Assembly (NCBI RefSeq): GCF_001662075.1 | Contig: NZ_LYPL01000011.1 | Location: 124,001-188,000 of the forward strand | From: Rhizobium bangladeshense | GTDB lineage: Bacteria > Pseudomonadota > Alphaproteobacteria > Rhizobiales > Rhizobiaceae | DNA: 64,000 nucleotides | Reading direction: 5' to 3' | Shown here: piece by piece, positions 9,175 to 18,556 of the stretch | Numbering within the stretch: position 1 is the first letter of the stretch | Layout: every line of letters starts with the position of its first letter | Program-made: the position numbers and the translations under genes | Notes under the pieces: model-generated | The model's database searches: none | Told to the model about the DNA's origin: nothing | The model's input: only the letters and a program-made list of their open reading frames with translations

Positions 9175-9963
9175 CTAAACCTCATGGCTATGCCCCGTCC
9201 TCAGCCCCTCGCGGACGCGATGGGCGATTTCCAGGAATTCGGGGGTGTCGCGAATGTCGAGCGGGCGTTCGGCCGGCAGCGTCGAGTCGATCACATCGGT
9301 GACGCGGCCCGGGCGCGGCGACATCACCACTATTTTGGTGGAGAGATAGACCGCCTCGGGAATGGAATGGGTGACGAAACAGATCGTCTTGTTGGTGCGG
9401 GCCCAGAGTTTCAGCAGTTCTTCGTTCAGATGGTCGCGGACGATCTCGTCGAGCGCGCCGAAGGGCTCATCCATCAGCAGCAGGTCGGCGTCGAAGGCGA
9501 GCGCGCGGGCGATCGAGGCGCGCTGTTGCATGCCGCCGGAAAGCTGCCAGGGGAATTTCTTCTCGAAGCCGGACAGGCTGACGAGATCGAGCGCTTCGGC
9601 GATGCGCCGCGTGCGGTCGGCGCCGGAGTATCCCATGATCTCCAGCGGCAGGGCGATGTTGTTTTCGATGGTGCGCCAGGGCAGGAGCGCCGGCGCCTGG
9701 AAGACATAGCCGTAGGCGCGGGCCTTGCGGGCTTCTTCCGGCGTCATGCCGTTGATGGAAATCTCGCCCGACGTGCCCTTTTCGAGGTCGGCAATGACGC
9801 GCAGGAAAGTCGTCTTGCCACAGCCCGACGGGCCGATGAAAGAGACGAAATCGCCCTTGCGGACATCGAGATTGACATCGCTCAGCGCCCGCACTGGGCC
9901 GTCATTCGCCTGGTAGGTGAGACAGAGGTCCTTGGCGGATACGACGGAGGGTGCTTGCATCAT
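9175..9963 (-). CDS. ABC transporter ATP-binding protein (SsuB/TauB/ThiZ type)
   Basis: ATPase of 262 residues that drives the importer encoded downstream. Walker A is GPSGCGKTT (about residue 43), the Q-loop is followed by the signature LSGGMQQRASIARAL, Walker B is LLMDEPFGALD and the switch histidine lies in CFVTHSIPEAV. The gene heads the minus-strand operon that continues through DUF559, two permeases and the binding protein. The separation from the permeases by a repeat pair and DUF559 is atypical. The promoter must lie in 9964-10054, between it and the divergent cupin gene. Confidence 0.92.
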   Translation of the reverse strand: MMQAPSVVSAKDLCLTYQANDGPVRALSDVNLDVRKGDFVSFIGPSGCGKTTFLRVIADLEKGTSGEISINGMTPEEARKARAYGYVFQAPALLPWRTIENNIALPLEIMGYSGADRTRRIAEALDLVSLSGFEKKFPWQLSGGMQQRASIARALAFDADLLLMDEPFGALDEIVRDHLNEELLKLWARTNKTICFVTHSIPEAVYLSTKIVVMSPRPGRVTDVIDSTLPAERPLDIRDTPEFLEIAHRVREGLRTGHSHEV

Positions 9964-10054
9964 TGCGTCCGATCTTGTTTTCCCCGCCTGAAGACGGTTT
10001 GCATGTTACCATCGCCGCTGGCTCTGCCGGCGGCATAATTGTTGGAGGAAGAGA

Positions 10055-10468
10055 ATGGACGCGACATCAAAACCCACCTGCCACATCGTTCGTCCCAAGC
10101 ACGCCTATGACGGCAAGCAGGGGCTTAGCTATTTCGAAGGGATAGCGGCCGAGACGGTCGGTGCCACCGGCATCTGCATGCACCTCCTGACGATCCCGCC
10201 AGGCGTGCGCGCCAAGGCGCATCTGCACGAAGCGCATGAGACGGCGATCTACGTGCTCTCCGGCGAGGCCCATACCTGGTACGGAGATCGGCTGGAGCAT
10301 CACGTCATTACCCATGCCGGCGAGCTCTTCTACATCCCGGCCGGCGTGCCGCATATGCCGGCAAACCTCAGCAGCACGCCCTGCACGGCGGTCATCGCCC
10401 GCACCGATCCGCACGAGCAGGAAAGCGTCGTGCTTCTCCCGGAGCTGGACGCGCTGGTGCCGGCTTGA
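10055..10468 (+). CDS. Cupin-domain protein
   Basis: Single-domain cupin of 137 residues. The first cupin motif is seen as KAHLHEAHETAIYVLSGEA (metal ligands H-x-H and E) and the second as GELFYIPAGVPHMPANL. A good ribosome site (GGAGGAAGAG) precedes the ATG. It points away from the ABC importer and towards the hydantoinase gene, so it forms its own transcription unit in the middle of the pyrimidine region. Enzymatic or sensory roles are both possible for cupins; nothing in the sequence decides which. Confidence 0.8.
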   Translation: MDATSKPTCHIVRPKHAYDGKQGLSYFEGIAAETVGATGICMHLLTIPPGVRAKAHLHEAHETAIYVLSGEAHTWYGDRLEHHVITHAGELFYIPAGVPHMPANLSSTPCTAVIARTDPHEQESVVLLPELDALVPA

Positions 10469-10525
10469 GGTCATCCGCATGAAGGCGTCATTCCCCGGTT
10501 GATGCCGTATCATCATGCTCCATCG

Positions 10526-11980
10526 TCATACGCCGGTTGCCGGAATGCCGCTTCGTTCCACCTTGCGCGGAGAGGTGATCTCCTTCCAGGTGGAGAGTGC
10601 CTTGCTGACGGCCGTTACCGGTTCGCGCCGGACGAACTCGCCGTGGCCCTCGCGGGTCTTGATGTCGCTTTCCTCGATCGCGACGACGCCGCGGGTCAGC
10701 GTGTAGCGCGGCAGGCCGGTCACTTCCTTGCCCTCGAAGACGTTGTAGTCGATCGACGACTGCTGGGTCTTCGACGAGATGGTCTTAGAGCGCTTCGGAT
10801 CCCAAACCACGATATCGGCATCGGCGCCGACGAGGATCGCGCCCTTCTTCGGATAGATGTTGAGAATCTTGGCGATGTTGGTCGAGGTGACGGCAACGAA
10901 CTCGTTCATCGTCAGGCGGCCGGTGTTGACGCCGTGCGTCCAGAGCATCGGCATGCGGTCTTCGAGGCCGCCGGTGCCATTCGGGATCTTGGTGAAATCC
11001 CCTACGCCGAAACGTTTCTGCGCCGTCGTAAAGGCGCAATGGTCCGTTGCGACCACCTGCAGCGAACCGGAGGCAAGCCCGGCCCAGAGACTGTCCTGAT
11101 GCTGCTTGCTGCGGAATGGCGGCGACATCACGCGACGGGCGGCATGATCCCAGTCGGGGTTGGAATATTCGCTCTCGTCGAGCGTCAGGTGCTGGATCAG
11201 CGGCTCGCCATAGACGCGCATGCCCTTGGCGCGGGCGCGGCGGATCGCCTCGTGCGCCTGTTCGCAGGAGGTATGGACGATATAGACAGGGCAGCCGGCC
11301 ATGTCGGCGATCATGATGGCGCGGTTGGTGGCTTCGCCTTCGACTTCAGCGGGACGGGAATAGGCATGCGCCTCGGGTCCGTTATTGCCTTCGGCAAGCA
11401 GCTTTGCCGACATCGAGGCGACGACGTCGCCATTTTCGGCATGCACCAGCGGCAGCGCGCCAAGCTCGGCGCAGCGCTGGAACGAGGCGAACATCTCGTC
11501 GTCATCGACCATCAGAGCGCCCTTATAGGCCATGAAGTGCTTGAAGGTGTTGATGCCCTTGTCGCGGACGATGGTCTCCATCTCCTTGAAGACCTGCTCG
11601 CTCCACCAGGTCACCGCCATATGGAAGGAATAGTCGCAATTGGCCCGGGTCGATTTGTTGTCCCACATGGTCAGCGCTTCGAGCAGCGACTGGCCGGGGG
11701 CGGGAAGGGCGAAATCGACCACCATAGTGGTGCCGCCGGAAAGGGCCGCGCGCGTGCCGCTCTCGAAATCGTCGGAGGAATAGGTGCCCATGAAGGGCAT
11801 TTCGAGATGAGTGTGCGGGTCGATGCCGCCAGGCATGACATAACAGCCGGAGGCGTCGAGGGTTTCGTCGCCCGAGAGGTTCGGACCGATCTCGACGATC
11901 TTGCCGCCGTCGATCTTGACGTCAGCCTTGTAGGTGAGGTCGGCCGTGACGATGGTGCCGTTCTTGATGACTGTGGTCAT
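10526..11980 (-). CDS. hydA: D-hydantoinase / dihydropyrimidinase
   Basis: Cyclic amidohydrolase of 484 residues that opens dihydrouracil or dihydrothymine (and 5-substituted hydantoins) to N-carbamoyl products in the cytoplasm. The binuclear zinc site is visible: H56 and H58 in GGIDPHTHLEMP, the lysine to be carbamylated (K153 in FMAYKGAL), H180 (LPLVHAENGD), the HTSCEQ histidine and the aspartate in VATDHCAF. It lies 91 bases downstream of the amidohydrolase that would use its product, so the two are probably one operon. The preT-preA reductase that would supply dihydropyrimidine is about 12 kb away. Substrate preference between dihydropyrimidine and hydantoin cannot be told from motifs. 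Confidence 0.92.
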   Translation of the reverse strand: MTTVIKNGTIVTADLTYKADVKIDGGKIVEIGPNLSGDETLDASGCYVMPGGIDPHTHLEMPFMGTYSSDDFESGTRAALSGGTTMVVDFALPAPGQSLLEALTMWDNKSTRANCDYSFHMAVTWWSEQVFKEMETIVRDKGINTFKHFMAYKGALMVDDDEMFASFQRCAELGALPLVHAENGDVVASMSAKLLAEGNNGPEAHAYSRPAEVEGEATNRAIMIADMAGCPVYIVHTSCEQAHEAIRRARAKGMRVYGEPLIQHLTLDESEYSNPDWDHAARRVMSPPFRSKQHQDSLWAGLASGSLQVVATDHCAFTTAQKRFGVGDFTKIPNGTGGLEDRMPMLWTHGVNTGRLTMNEFVAVTSTNIAKILNIYPKKGAILVGADADIVVWDPKRSKTISSKTQQSSIDYNVFEGKEVTGLPRYTLTRGVVAIEESDIKTREGHGEFVRREPVTAVSKALSTWKEITSPRKVERSGIPATGV

Positions 11981-12071
11981 GATCGTTGCCTATCTTTTTT
12001 GTGAATGCGGCTGGCGAATAGAAGGTGGCCCGAAGGGTCGGATGAGGGGGCTTTGGGCGCGACACTAGACA

Positions 12072-13325
12072 TCACACCACGAGCTCCGCCGTCTCCACCA
12101 CCGCATGGAACAACACGTCGGCGCCCGCCGTCGCCCATTCCTTGGAGATCTCTTCCGCTTCGTTGTGCGAGAGGCCGCCGACGCAGGGGCACATGATCAT
12201 GGTCGCAGGCGCGACCTTGGCGGCCCAGCAGGCGTCGTGGCCGGCGCCGGAGATGAGGTTCATGTGGGTGTAGCCGAGGCGTTCGGCGGCGGAGCGGACC
12301 GAGGCAACAAGCTTTTCGTCGAAGGTAACAGGTGCGAAGTGGCCGATCGCCTCGACGGAACAGCCGACACCCAGCACGTCGCAGATGCCTGGCGCTTCCG
12401 CCTCGATCTTTGCCCGCATGCGGTCGAGCTTGGCCTTATCGGGCGAACGGATATCGACGGTGAAGACCACCTTGCCCGGCAGCACGTTGCGGGAGTTTGG
12501 CGAGAAGAAGACCTGGCCGACCCCGCCGACGGCGCCCGGCTGCTCGCCCATCGCCACAGTTTGCACCATTTCCAGGATGCGCGACATGGCAAGGCCGGCG
12601 TTGACGCGCATGTTCATCGGCGTCGAGCCGGTATGGGCCTCCTTGCCGGTCAGCGTGAATTCCAGCCACCACAGGCCCTGACAGTGGGTGACGACGCCGA
12701 TCTGCTTGTTTTCGGCTTCGAGGATCGGGCCCTGCTCGATATGATATTCGAAATAGGCGTGCATCTTGCGGGCGCCGACCTCTTCGTCGCCGACCCAGCC
12801 GATGCGCTTTAGCTCGTCGCCGAAGAGATTGCCCTCGGGATCTCTGCGGTTATAGGCGAAGTCGAGGCTGTGCACGCCGGCGAAGACGCCCGAGGCCAGC
12901 ATGGCGGGGGCAAAACGCGCGCCTTCCTCGTTCGTCCAGTTGGTGACGACAACAGGATGTTTGGTCTTGATGCCGAGATCGTTCATGGTGCGCACGACTT
13001 CGAGGGCTGAGAGCACGCCAAGCACACCGTCATATTTGCCGCCGGTCGGCTGGGTGTCGAGATGCGAGCCGACATAGACGGGCAGGGCGTCGGGATCGGT
13101 GCCGGGGCGGGTGGCGAACATCGTGCCCATGCGGTCGACACCCATACTCAGGCCGGCCTTGTCGCACCATTTTTTGAAGAGGCTGCGTCCCTCGGCGTCC
13201 GAATCCGTCAGCGTCTGGCGATTGTTGCCGCCGGCAATGCCGGGTCCGATCTTCGCCATGTCCATGAGATTGTCCCAGAGACGGTCGCCGTTGACGCGCA
13301 TGTTCTCGCCTGGTGCTGCCACCAT
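12072..13325 (-). CDS. N-carbamoyl-beta-alanine / N-carbamoyl amino acid amidohydrolase (M20 family)
   Basis: Metal-dependent amidohydrolase of 417 residues that hydrolyses N-carbamoyl-beta-alanine or N-carbamoyl-amino acids to amine, CO2 and ammonia, the last step of reductive pyrimidine breakdown. M20-family ligands are visible: H88 in GSHLDTQPTGG, D99 (KYDG), E133/E134 (TNEEGARF), H195 (YHIEQGP), and the dimer-interface H231 (GKEAHTGSTPMNMR); the last metal histidine is in GAGHDACWA. The ATG at 13325 follows GGTGAGGG. It is the first gene of the amidohydrolase-hydantoinase operon and diverges from the RutR-type regulator. Confidence 0.9.
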   Translation of the reverse strand: MVAAPGENMRVNGDRLWDNLMDMAKIGPGIAGGNNRQTLTDSDAEGRSLFKKWCDKAGLSMGVDRMGTMFATRPGTDPDALPVYVGSHLDTQPTGGKYDGVLGVLSALEVVRTMNDLGIKTKHPVVVTNWTNEEGARFAPAMLASGVFAGVHSLDFAYNRRDPEGNLFGDELKRIGWVGDEEVGARKMHAYFEYHIEQGPILEAENKQIGVVTHCQGLWWLEFTLTGKEAHTGSTPMNMRVNAGLAMSRILEMVQTVAMGEQPGAVGGVGQVFFSPNSRNVLPGKVVFTVDIRSPDKAKLDRMRAKIEAEAPGICDVLGVGCSVEAIGHFAPVTFDEKLVASVRSAAERLGYTHMNLISGAGHDACWAAKVAPATMIMCPCVGGLSHNEAEEISKEWATAGADVLFHAVVETAELVV

Positions 13326-13465
13326 TTTTATGCCCTCACCTGTTTGCGGCGGTCATGTGAAGTGACATGCCCGCCTGTTCCCGTGGTCTATTCCTGCGCC
13401 TCTTATTGGTTTTGTCGAGCGCCGGAAAATCGCCAGTTGCCTTTGTTTTGCATCTGGCGGATAAT

Positions 13466-13481
13466 TTGACCGATTGGTAAA
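13466..13481. promoter_or_regulatory. RutR-like operator
   Basis: TTGACCGATTGGTAAA matches the E. coli RutR box TTGACCANNTGGTCAA at most half-site positions. It lies between the divergent amidohydrolase and rutR-like genes, where an uracil-responsive repressor could control both. The site was read by eye. Confidence 0.55.
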
Positions 13482-13624
13482 CATTACAACTTCCACCGCC
13501 GGGCTCAAGACGAAAATCACGAAAATTGCCGATAAAAATACGGGCAGTTGCTCAAGAAAGCGGCCGGTGTGCATCCAGCCGAACTTGAGCGAAGAAGTTG
13601 AATTTCAAGGGGAAACAACAGCCT

Positions 13625-14275
13625 GTGACCATACCGAGAGCAGCGAAAACCCTGAGGCGGACGCGAATCCAGGAGGAGAAGGAAGAGCAGATCCTGGAAG
13701 CGGCGCTCGACGTGTTTTCGGCAAGCGGCTTCCGCGGCTCGACCATCGACCAGATCGCCGAAGTGGCCGGCATGTCGAAACCCAACCTGCTCTATTATTT
13801 CCGCACGAAGGAAGCCATGCATCGGGCGCTGATCGACCGGGTGCTTTACACCTGGCTGGAGCCGCTGCGCGCCTTCGATGCCGACGGCAATCCGGAAGAG
13901 GAAATCCGCAGCTATATCAGACGCAAGCTGGAGATGGCGCGCGACTTTCCGCGTGAAAGCCGGCTCTTTGCCAATGAGGTGCTGCAGGGCGCGCCGCATA
14001 TCGAGGACGAGCTGAAGGGTCCGCTGAAGGAACTGGTCGACGAGAAGGCTGAGGTCATCCGTGCCTGGGCGAAATCAGGCAAGATCGTCAAATGCGACCC
14101 CTACCATCTGATCTTCTCCATCTGGTCGACGACCCAGCATTATGCGGATTTCGACGTGCAGGTGCGCGCTGTGCTCGGACAGGAGCATGCTGGCGAAGGC
14201 CGCTTCGAGGATGCGGCGCGGTTTCTGGAACAGCTCTTTATTGGCGGGCTGCGGCCGGATCGCTCCGAGAGCTAA
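13625..14275 (+). CDS. rutR: TetR-family pyrimidine regulator RutR
   Basis: TetR-family protein of 216 residues from the GTG at 13625, preceded by AAGGGGAAAC. A TTG at 13598 would add nine residues. The helix-turn-helix is in GSTIDQIAEVAGMSKPNLLYYFRTKEA. The ligand domain keeps RutR-like segments (FPRESRLFANEVLQGAP, LIFSIWSTTQHYADFDVQV), which in E. coli RutR surround the uracil/thymine pocket. RutR represses pyrimidine degradation until uracil binds. Here it diverges from the amidohydrolase-hydantoinase operon with a RutR-like box between them. That strongly ties this region to pyrimidine catabolism. Confidence 0.88.
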   Translation: MTIPRAAKTLRRTRIQEEKEEQILEAALDVFSASGFRGSTIDQIAEVAGMSKPNLLYYFRTKEAMHRALIDRVLYTWLEPLRAFDADGNPEEEIRSYIRRKLEMARDFPRESRLFANEVLQGAPHIEDELKGPLKELVDEKAEVIRAWAKSGKIVKCDPYHLIFSIWSTTQHYADFDVQVRAVLGQEHAGEGRFEDAARFLEQLFIGGLRPDRSES

Positions 14276-14278
14276 GAT

Positions 14279-16843
14279 TTATTGCCTTTTCGGCAGCGGT
14301 ATGCGGGCGAGAATGTCCGTTACGCCTTCCATCGTATAGGGCTTTTGCAACACCGGCGCGTCCGAATGGCTGTTTGCCTGGCCGATGCCTTCTCCATAAC
14401 CCGTGGCAAAAACGAAGGGCACGCCGTCAGCTGCCAGTCGGTCGGCAATCCCGAAACTGGTCTCATCGCCGAGATTGACATCGAGAAGCGCCAGATCGAA
14501 GGACCGGCCAGCCAGGATTTCCATCGCCTCGGCAACGGTCGGTGCGGTTGCTACTTCGGCGCCTAGACGGCGCAGGATATCTTCGCCGTCCATGGCAATA
14601 ATCAGGTTGTTTTCCACCAGTAGCACGCTCAGGCCGGAAAGCGGCTGTCCTCCTGCAATCACCTTGGGTGCCGCTGCTCCGTACGGCGCTGAATTTGATC
14701 GACCGCTCGTCTTGCCGACGACATATCGCCCGGGAATGAAGAAATCCGCTTCGAGCCCGCCCTCGTTGTAGCGCAACTCGGCCTTGCCACCGAGGTCATA
14801 CGGAATCGAGCGCCGAATGATCGTCGAGCCGAAGCCGTGGCGCGTCGGTTCGGTGACCGGCGGACCACCTTTTTCGCGCCAGCCAATGCGCAGATTGCCT
14901 TCATCATCGCGGGACCAGCCGAGTTCGACGATGCCGCGGCCGGTGCCGGAAAGACTGCCATATTTGGCGCTGTTGGTCATCAGCTCGTGGAAAACAAGGG
15001 CAGCGGTGGAAAAGGCCTGCGGCTCCAGCAGCACGTCCTCGCCGCGCATCTGAATGCGTTCCGCACTTTTGCCAAGATAGGCGGCGGTCTCGGCCAGCAG
15101 CAATTGCCGAAGCGAAGCGGGCGCCCAGTGATCGCGGGTAATCTGGTCATGGGCACGGGCCAGTGACTGGACGCGACCCTCGATCTGGCGGACGTAGTCG
15201 CCGAGGCTCACGGAGGTTGCCTGCGACTGGCGGATGATGCCGGTAATGAGGCTCAATATGTTGCGGACGCGGTGGTTGAGTTCGGCGATCAGCAGCTCCT
15301 GCCGCTCGTTTGCCGTCTGGCGCGCCATGCTGGCCTCGTCGGTGAGACGCAGAACCACCTCGATCAGCGTGACCCGGATCGTTTCGGCGACACGACGCTC
15401 AGCTTCGCTAAAGGACAGGGAGCGGCCGCGCACCAGTTCCGACCAGGCCTCGAAACTCTTGCGCGGCGTCAGCCTCGGGCCGTTGGGTCCGTATTCCACC
15501 GGCTTGTGCGGATCGCCGCCCCAGCGGACGGTGCGCACCAGCTCCTGGCGGAAGAGCACGACATAATCGCGCGGCGAACGCGAGATCGGGATGGCGAGCA
15601 TGCCTGCCACTGCACCGTCGATCCCAAGATCCGGGCAGGTGTCCCCCAGCCTGTCGACGGCATAGATGCGACCGGCGGCAGTGCGGTTGAGATGGCGGAC
15701 AAGCGCTGCGAAGCCTTTCTCATCCGGTCCGATGCCGGCCAGCGCCAGCCGGCCGTTGATCCACACACCGATGCCGTCGGCAGGAATGGCTTCGGCCAGC
15801 GCTTCGACCAGCCAGGCGGGATCGTCGAGCAGGCTGGCATTGTCTGCCACGGCTGTCAGAAGCCGGTCGGCGATGCGGCGCGCCTTGGTCTCATAGTCCA
15901 GCGCCAGCCGGCGTTCACGGCTTTCGAGGCGCGAAGCGAACATCTGACCGAAGAGTTCGGCGGTGGAGCGGCTTTGGGCCGATGGCAGGCGCGGACCGTA
16001 GTGATGACAGGCAAACAGGCCCCAGAGCTTGCCATCCACCACGATCGAAATGGAGAGCGACGCCCCGACGCCCATGTTTTTGAGATATTCGATGTGGATC
16101 GGCGAGACCGAGCGCAACACCGACATGGAGAGGTCGAGCGGCTGACCGTGCTCGTCGAGGTGCGGCAGTATCGGGACCGGGACGGCGTCGACATCGGCAA
16201 TAATGCGGAACAGGTTGCGCAGATAGAGCGCGCGGGCCTGTACCGGAATGTCGGAAGCCGGATAGTGCAGCCCCAGGAACGAGCCGATGCCGCCTCGGGC
16301 GGCTTCCGCCACCACTTCGCCGGATCCGTCTTCGTCAAAACGATAGACCATCACCCGGTCGAAACCGGTCAGGGCGCGCGCCTGCCTTGCACCCTCTCGG
16401 AAGAAAGCTTCCATCGTTTCCGTGTGGTCGAGGCGAGACATCATGCTGCGCATGGAGAGAGAAGAGCCGTCGCGTCTGGCGTCCTGGCAGCGCTCGCCTT
16501 CGATGATGACCAGGTCCTCGTTCATGTGCACGGCAAGGTCGAACCTGTCTTGGCCGGGTGTCAGGACGACGCCGAAAATGCGCTCGACGTCGGAACCACG
16601 CAGCGTCGTCAACTTGTTGCGGATTGTGTGCAGCGCTTCGGGCGTGATCATGGAGGCAACAGGGCGGCCGAGCGCGTCGGCCTGCGCAATGCCGAGGAAC
16701 TCCACCAGATTTGCCGAGGCGCGGACTGCAATCCAGTCCGAGGATACTGCCAGCAGAAAGCCGAAAGGCTGAACTGCGCCAAGTTGATGGATCGGCTCGC
16801 GGTCGCAATTGGTTAGATCGACGGGTTCGAATGTGCCGCTCAT
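14279..16843 (-). CDS. bphP: Bacteriophytochrome, HWE-type histidine kinase with C-terminal receiver
   Basis: Red/far-red photosensor of 854 residues. The N-terminal PAS domain has the biliverdin-attachment cysteine C13 (TNCDREPIH). The GAF domain has the PASDIP motif (195-200) and the conserved chromophore-pocket histidines (SPIHIEYLKNMGV H250, ACHHYG). The PHY domain has the tongue motif PRKSFE (about 460-465). The kinase is of the HWE/HisKA_2 kind (ELNHRVRN, H524; HELMTNSAKYG; WREKGGPPV). A receiver domain follows (LLVENN; phospho-acceptor D788 in LLDVNL; K in LQKPYT). All key residues are present. Its ATG overlaps the stop of the heme oxygenase gene (ATGA), so chromophore synthesis and photoreceptor are co-expressed. 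Confidence 0.93.
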   Translation of the reverse strand: MSGTFEPVDLTNCDREPIHQLGAVQPFGFLLAVSSDWIAVRASANLVEFLGIAQADALGRPVASMITPEALHTIRNKLTTLRGSDVERIFGVVLTPGQDRFDLAVHMNEDLVIIEGERCQDARRDGSSLSMRSMMSRLDHTETMEAFFREGARQARALTGFDRVMVYRFDEDGSGEVVAEAARGGIGSFLGLHYPASDIPVQARALYLRNLFRIIADVDAVPVPILPHLDEHGQPLDLSMSVLRSVSPIHIEYLKNMGVGASLSISIVVDGKLWGLFACHHYGPRLPSAQSRSTAELFGQMFASRLESRERRLALDYETKARRIADRLLTAVADNASLLDDPAWLVEALAEAIPADGIGVWINGRLALAGIGPDEKGFAALVRHLNRTAAGRIYAVDRLGDTCPDLGIDGAVAGMLAIPISRSPRDYVVLFRQELVRTVRWGGDPHKPVEYGPNGPRLTPRKSFEAWSELVRGRSLSFSEAERRVAETIRVTLIEVVLRLTDEASMARQTANERQELLIAELNHRVRNILSLITGIIRQSQATSVSLGDYVRQIEGRVQSLARAHDQITRDHWAPASLRQLLLAETAAYLGKSAERIQMRGEDVLLEPQAFSTAALVFHELMTNSAKYGSLSGTGRGIVELGWSRDDEGNLRIGWREKGGPPVTEPTRHGFGSTIIRRSIPYDLGGKAELRYNEGGLEADFFIPGRYVVGKTSGRSNSAPYGAAAPKVIAGGQPLSGLSVLLVENNLIIAMDGEDILRRLGAEVATAPTVAEAMEILAGRSFDLALLDVNLGDETSFGIADRLAADGVPFVFATGYGEGIGQANSHSDAPVLQKPYTMEGVTDILARIPLPKRQ

Positions 16844-17376
16844 GGGACGGCTTCCAGTTCGAGTTGGCCCGCTTGGAGAAAAAGGCCGAAAACATCGCGG
16901 GCGGCGGCGATGGCAGCGTCGAAGTCGTCCAGATTGCTGGCATCGAGACGGTCCATGAAGATCTTCATGGCGGTCTTTGGACCTTGTGGCGTGAGATAGC
17001 TGCTGGGCAGGTAGTCAGGCACGGCTTTGGCAAGCAGGGCGCCCCCGAGCTTGGAGCCTTCGAACACGTAAAGGGCCCCCCAGAGCGCTGCCTCGCCGTG
17101 CAACGCCGGTGGCGGCAGGGACGGAGGCAACGGATCGCCGAGCTCGTGGATATCGGCCAACAGCATTTGCGTGCGCCTGCGCTCCGGCCAGTCGGGCAGC
17201 AGGCGGTCTATACCGGCTTCCTCAAGCGCATTTTCGGCCGCAGGGACTACCCGGGCATGCGCGCACAGGAATGTTCCGTACTGCTGTCTATCGGAGAGGT
17301 CGAACGTGCCGAAAAGCTTGTCGACCTCGGCGTGGCAATCTGCTGTTTGTGCGCGGAGCACGCTGCGAAGTGACAT
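16840..17376 (-). CDS. bphO: Heme oxygenase (biliverdin-producing, BphO type)
   Basis: Protein of 178 residues from the ATG at 17376; a longer frame starting at 17511 adds 45 residues with no family likeness. It should open heme to biliverdin, the chromophore of the phytochrome encoded directly downstream. The proximal heme histidine is probably H15 (TADCHAEVDKLFG), and ALYVFEGSKLGGALL matches the distal-helix glycine-rich segment. It overlaps bphP by four bases. A role in iron release from heme is also possible, but the heme uptake locus at 32-39 kb has its own degrading enzymes (hmuS, hmuQ). Confidence 0.88.
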   Translation of the reverse strand: MSLRSVLRAQTADCHAEVDKLFGTFDLSDRQQYGTFLCAHARVVPAAENALEEAGIDRLLPDWPERRRTQMLLADIHELGDPLPPSLPPPALHGEAALWGALYVFEGSKLGGALLAKAVPDYLPSSYLTPQGPKTAMKIFMDRLDASNLDDFDAAIAAARDVFGLFLQAGQLELEAVP

Positions 17377-17554
17377 GCGGACCGTATTCTGGATGATATG
17401 GCAGATAATGCGGTTTATAGGAGAACGACGAACTAGCGATATATTGCAGCATCTCAGTATTTCCAGAGAAACCCATAGAAAAACATGGGCTTCCTTTGCC
17501 CCGCGGTCCACTGCTCGGCCTAAGCGCAGGCAGGACTAACGGCGCGCGCCCTTT

Positions 17555-18466
17555 TCAGTCCATCAGGCGAGGCAGATTTGCCGCCAATATATTGATGGCA
17601 AGGCGCACCTTCGGCAGCATCACCGGCGATCTCGGCCACACGGCATAGGCTTCGAAAACGGTGGACGGCATATCGGTCAGAACCCGCACGAGTTCACCTG
17701 ACATGACCCTGTCCCGCACCAGCCAGCAGGTCAGCCAGGCGAGCCCCCGGCCTTCGACGGCGGCGTCTGCTATCGAGGCGAGATCGTCGAGGCGCAGGCG
17801 CGATTTCGGCAGAACTTCGCGCGGGGGACCGACTGCCGCCGGGAAGATCCATGCCCTGTCGTTGTCACCCCTGCGATAGACGATACCCTGATGACGGGCG
17901 AGGTCGTCGAGCGTTTGCGGCACGCCATATTTTTCCAGATAGGCAGGCGAGGCGCAGACCGTCATGGACTGCCGGGCGATGGCGCGCGCCATCAAGTCGG
18001 GATTATCCTTCAGCGGGCCGTTGCGGACGGCAAGATCGAAGCCGTCCTCCAGGAGGTCGACGACGCGATCGCTGAATGAGAGGTCGAGTTCGAGATCCGG
18101 GTGATCGTCGAGCAGGCGGGTTAGAATCGGGGCGGCGCAATGGCGTCCGAACAGCACCGGCATCGATACCCGCAGCCTGCCGCGGACCTCGCGCCTGCCA
18201 GATTCGAGCTGGGCCTCACCGATCCGGATTTCCTCGATGGCTCTCAGGCAGCGCTCATAGAAGAACCGGCCTTCGTCGGTCAGGCTTTGGGTCCGGGTCG
18301 TGCGGTTGAAGAGCCGGACGCCGAGCCGCTGTTCGAGCCTTGCGATCGTCTTGCTGACTGCCGAGCGGGTAAGATGGAGCCGTTCGGCAGCGGCTGAGAA
18401 GCCGCCGGCTTCTGCCGTCTGGACGAAGATCGAAATTCCCTTTAGCTGCTCCATGTTTGTTTCCAT
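17555..18466 (-). CDS. LysR-family transcriptional regulator
   Basis: Regulator of 303 residues. The N-terminal winged helix-turn-helix spans about residues 6-65 (GGFSAAAERLHLTRSAVSKTIARLE), followed by a LysR substrate domain of the CrgA/AaeR-like group (LRVSMPVLFGRH..., FDLAVRNGPL, GRGLAWLTCWLV). A second in-frame ATG lies at 18454. It diverges from an alcohol dehydrogenase gene 90 bases away, which it probably controls. That target is interrupted by a stop codon, so the regulator may have lost its main client. Confidence 0.88.
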   Translation of the reverse strand: METNMEQLKGISIFVQTAEAGGFSAAAERLHLTRSAVSKTIARLEQRLGVRLFNRTTRTQSLTDEGRFFYERCLRAIEEIRIGEAQLESGRREVRGRLRVSMPVLFGRHCAAPILTRLLDDHPDLELDLSFSDRVVDLLEDGFDLAVRNGPLKDNPDLMARAIARQSMTVCASPAYLEKYGVPQTLDDLARHQGIVYRRGDNDRAWIFPAAVGPPREVLPKSRLRLDDLASIADAAVEGRGLAWLTCWLVRDRVMSGELVRVLTDMPSTVFEAYAVWPRSPVMLPKVRLAINILAANLPRLMD

Positions 18467-18556
18467 CGCGGCACCATTCTGTCGATTTATTATCGCAACA
18501 ACGGACGAATTTTCAACGATATATCTGCTGCTCTCTCAATCGAGAAGGAGCGGAAG

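Noticed and set aside
15272..16816. A 514-codon plus-strand frame opposite bphP
   Set aside because: Fully antisense to a gene with all phytochrome and kinase motifs; no family likeness of its own.
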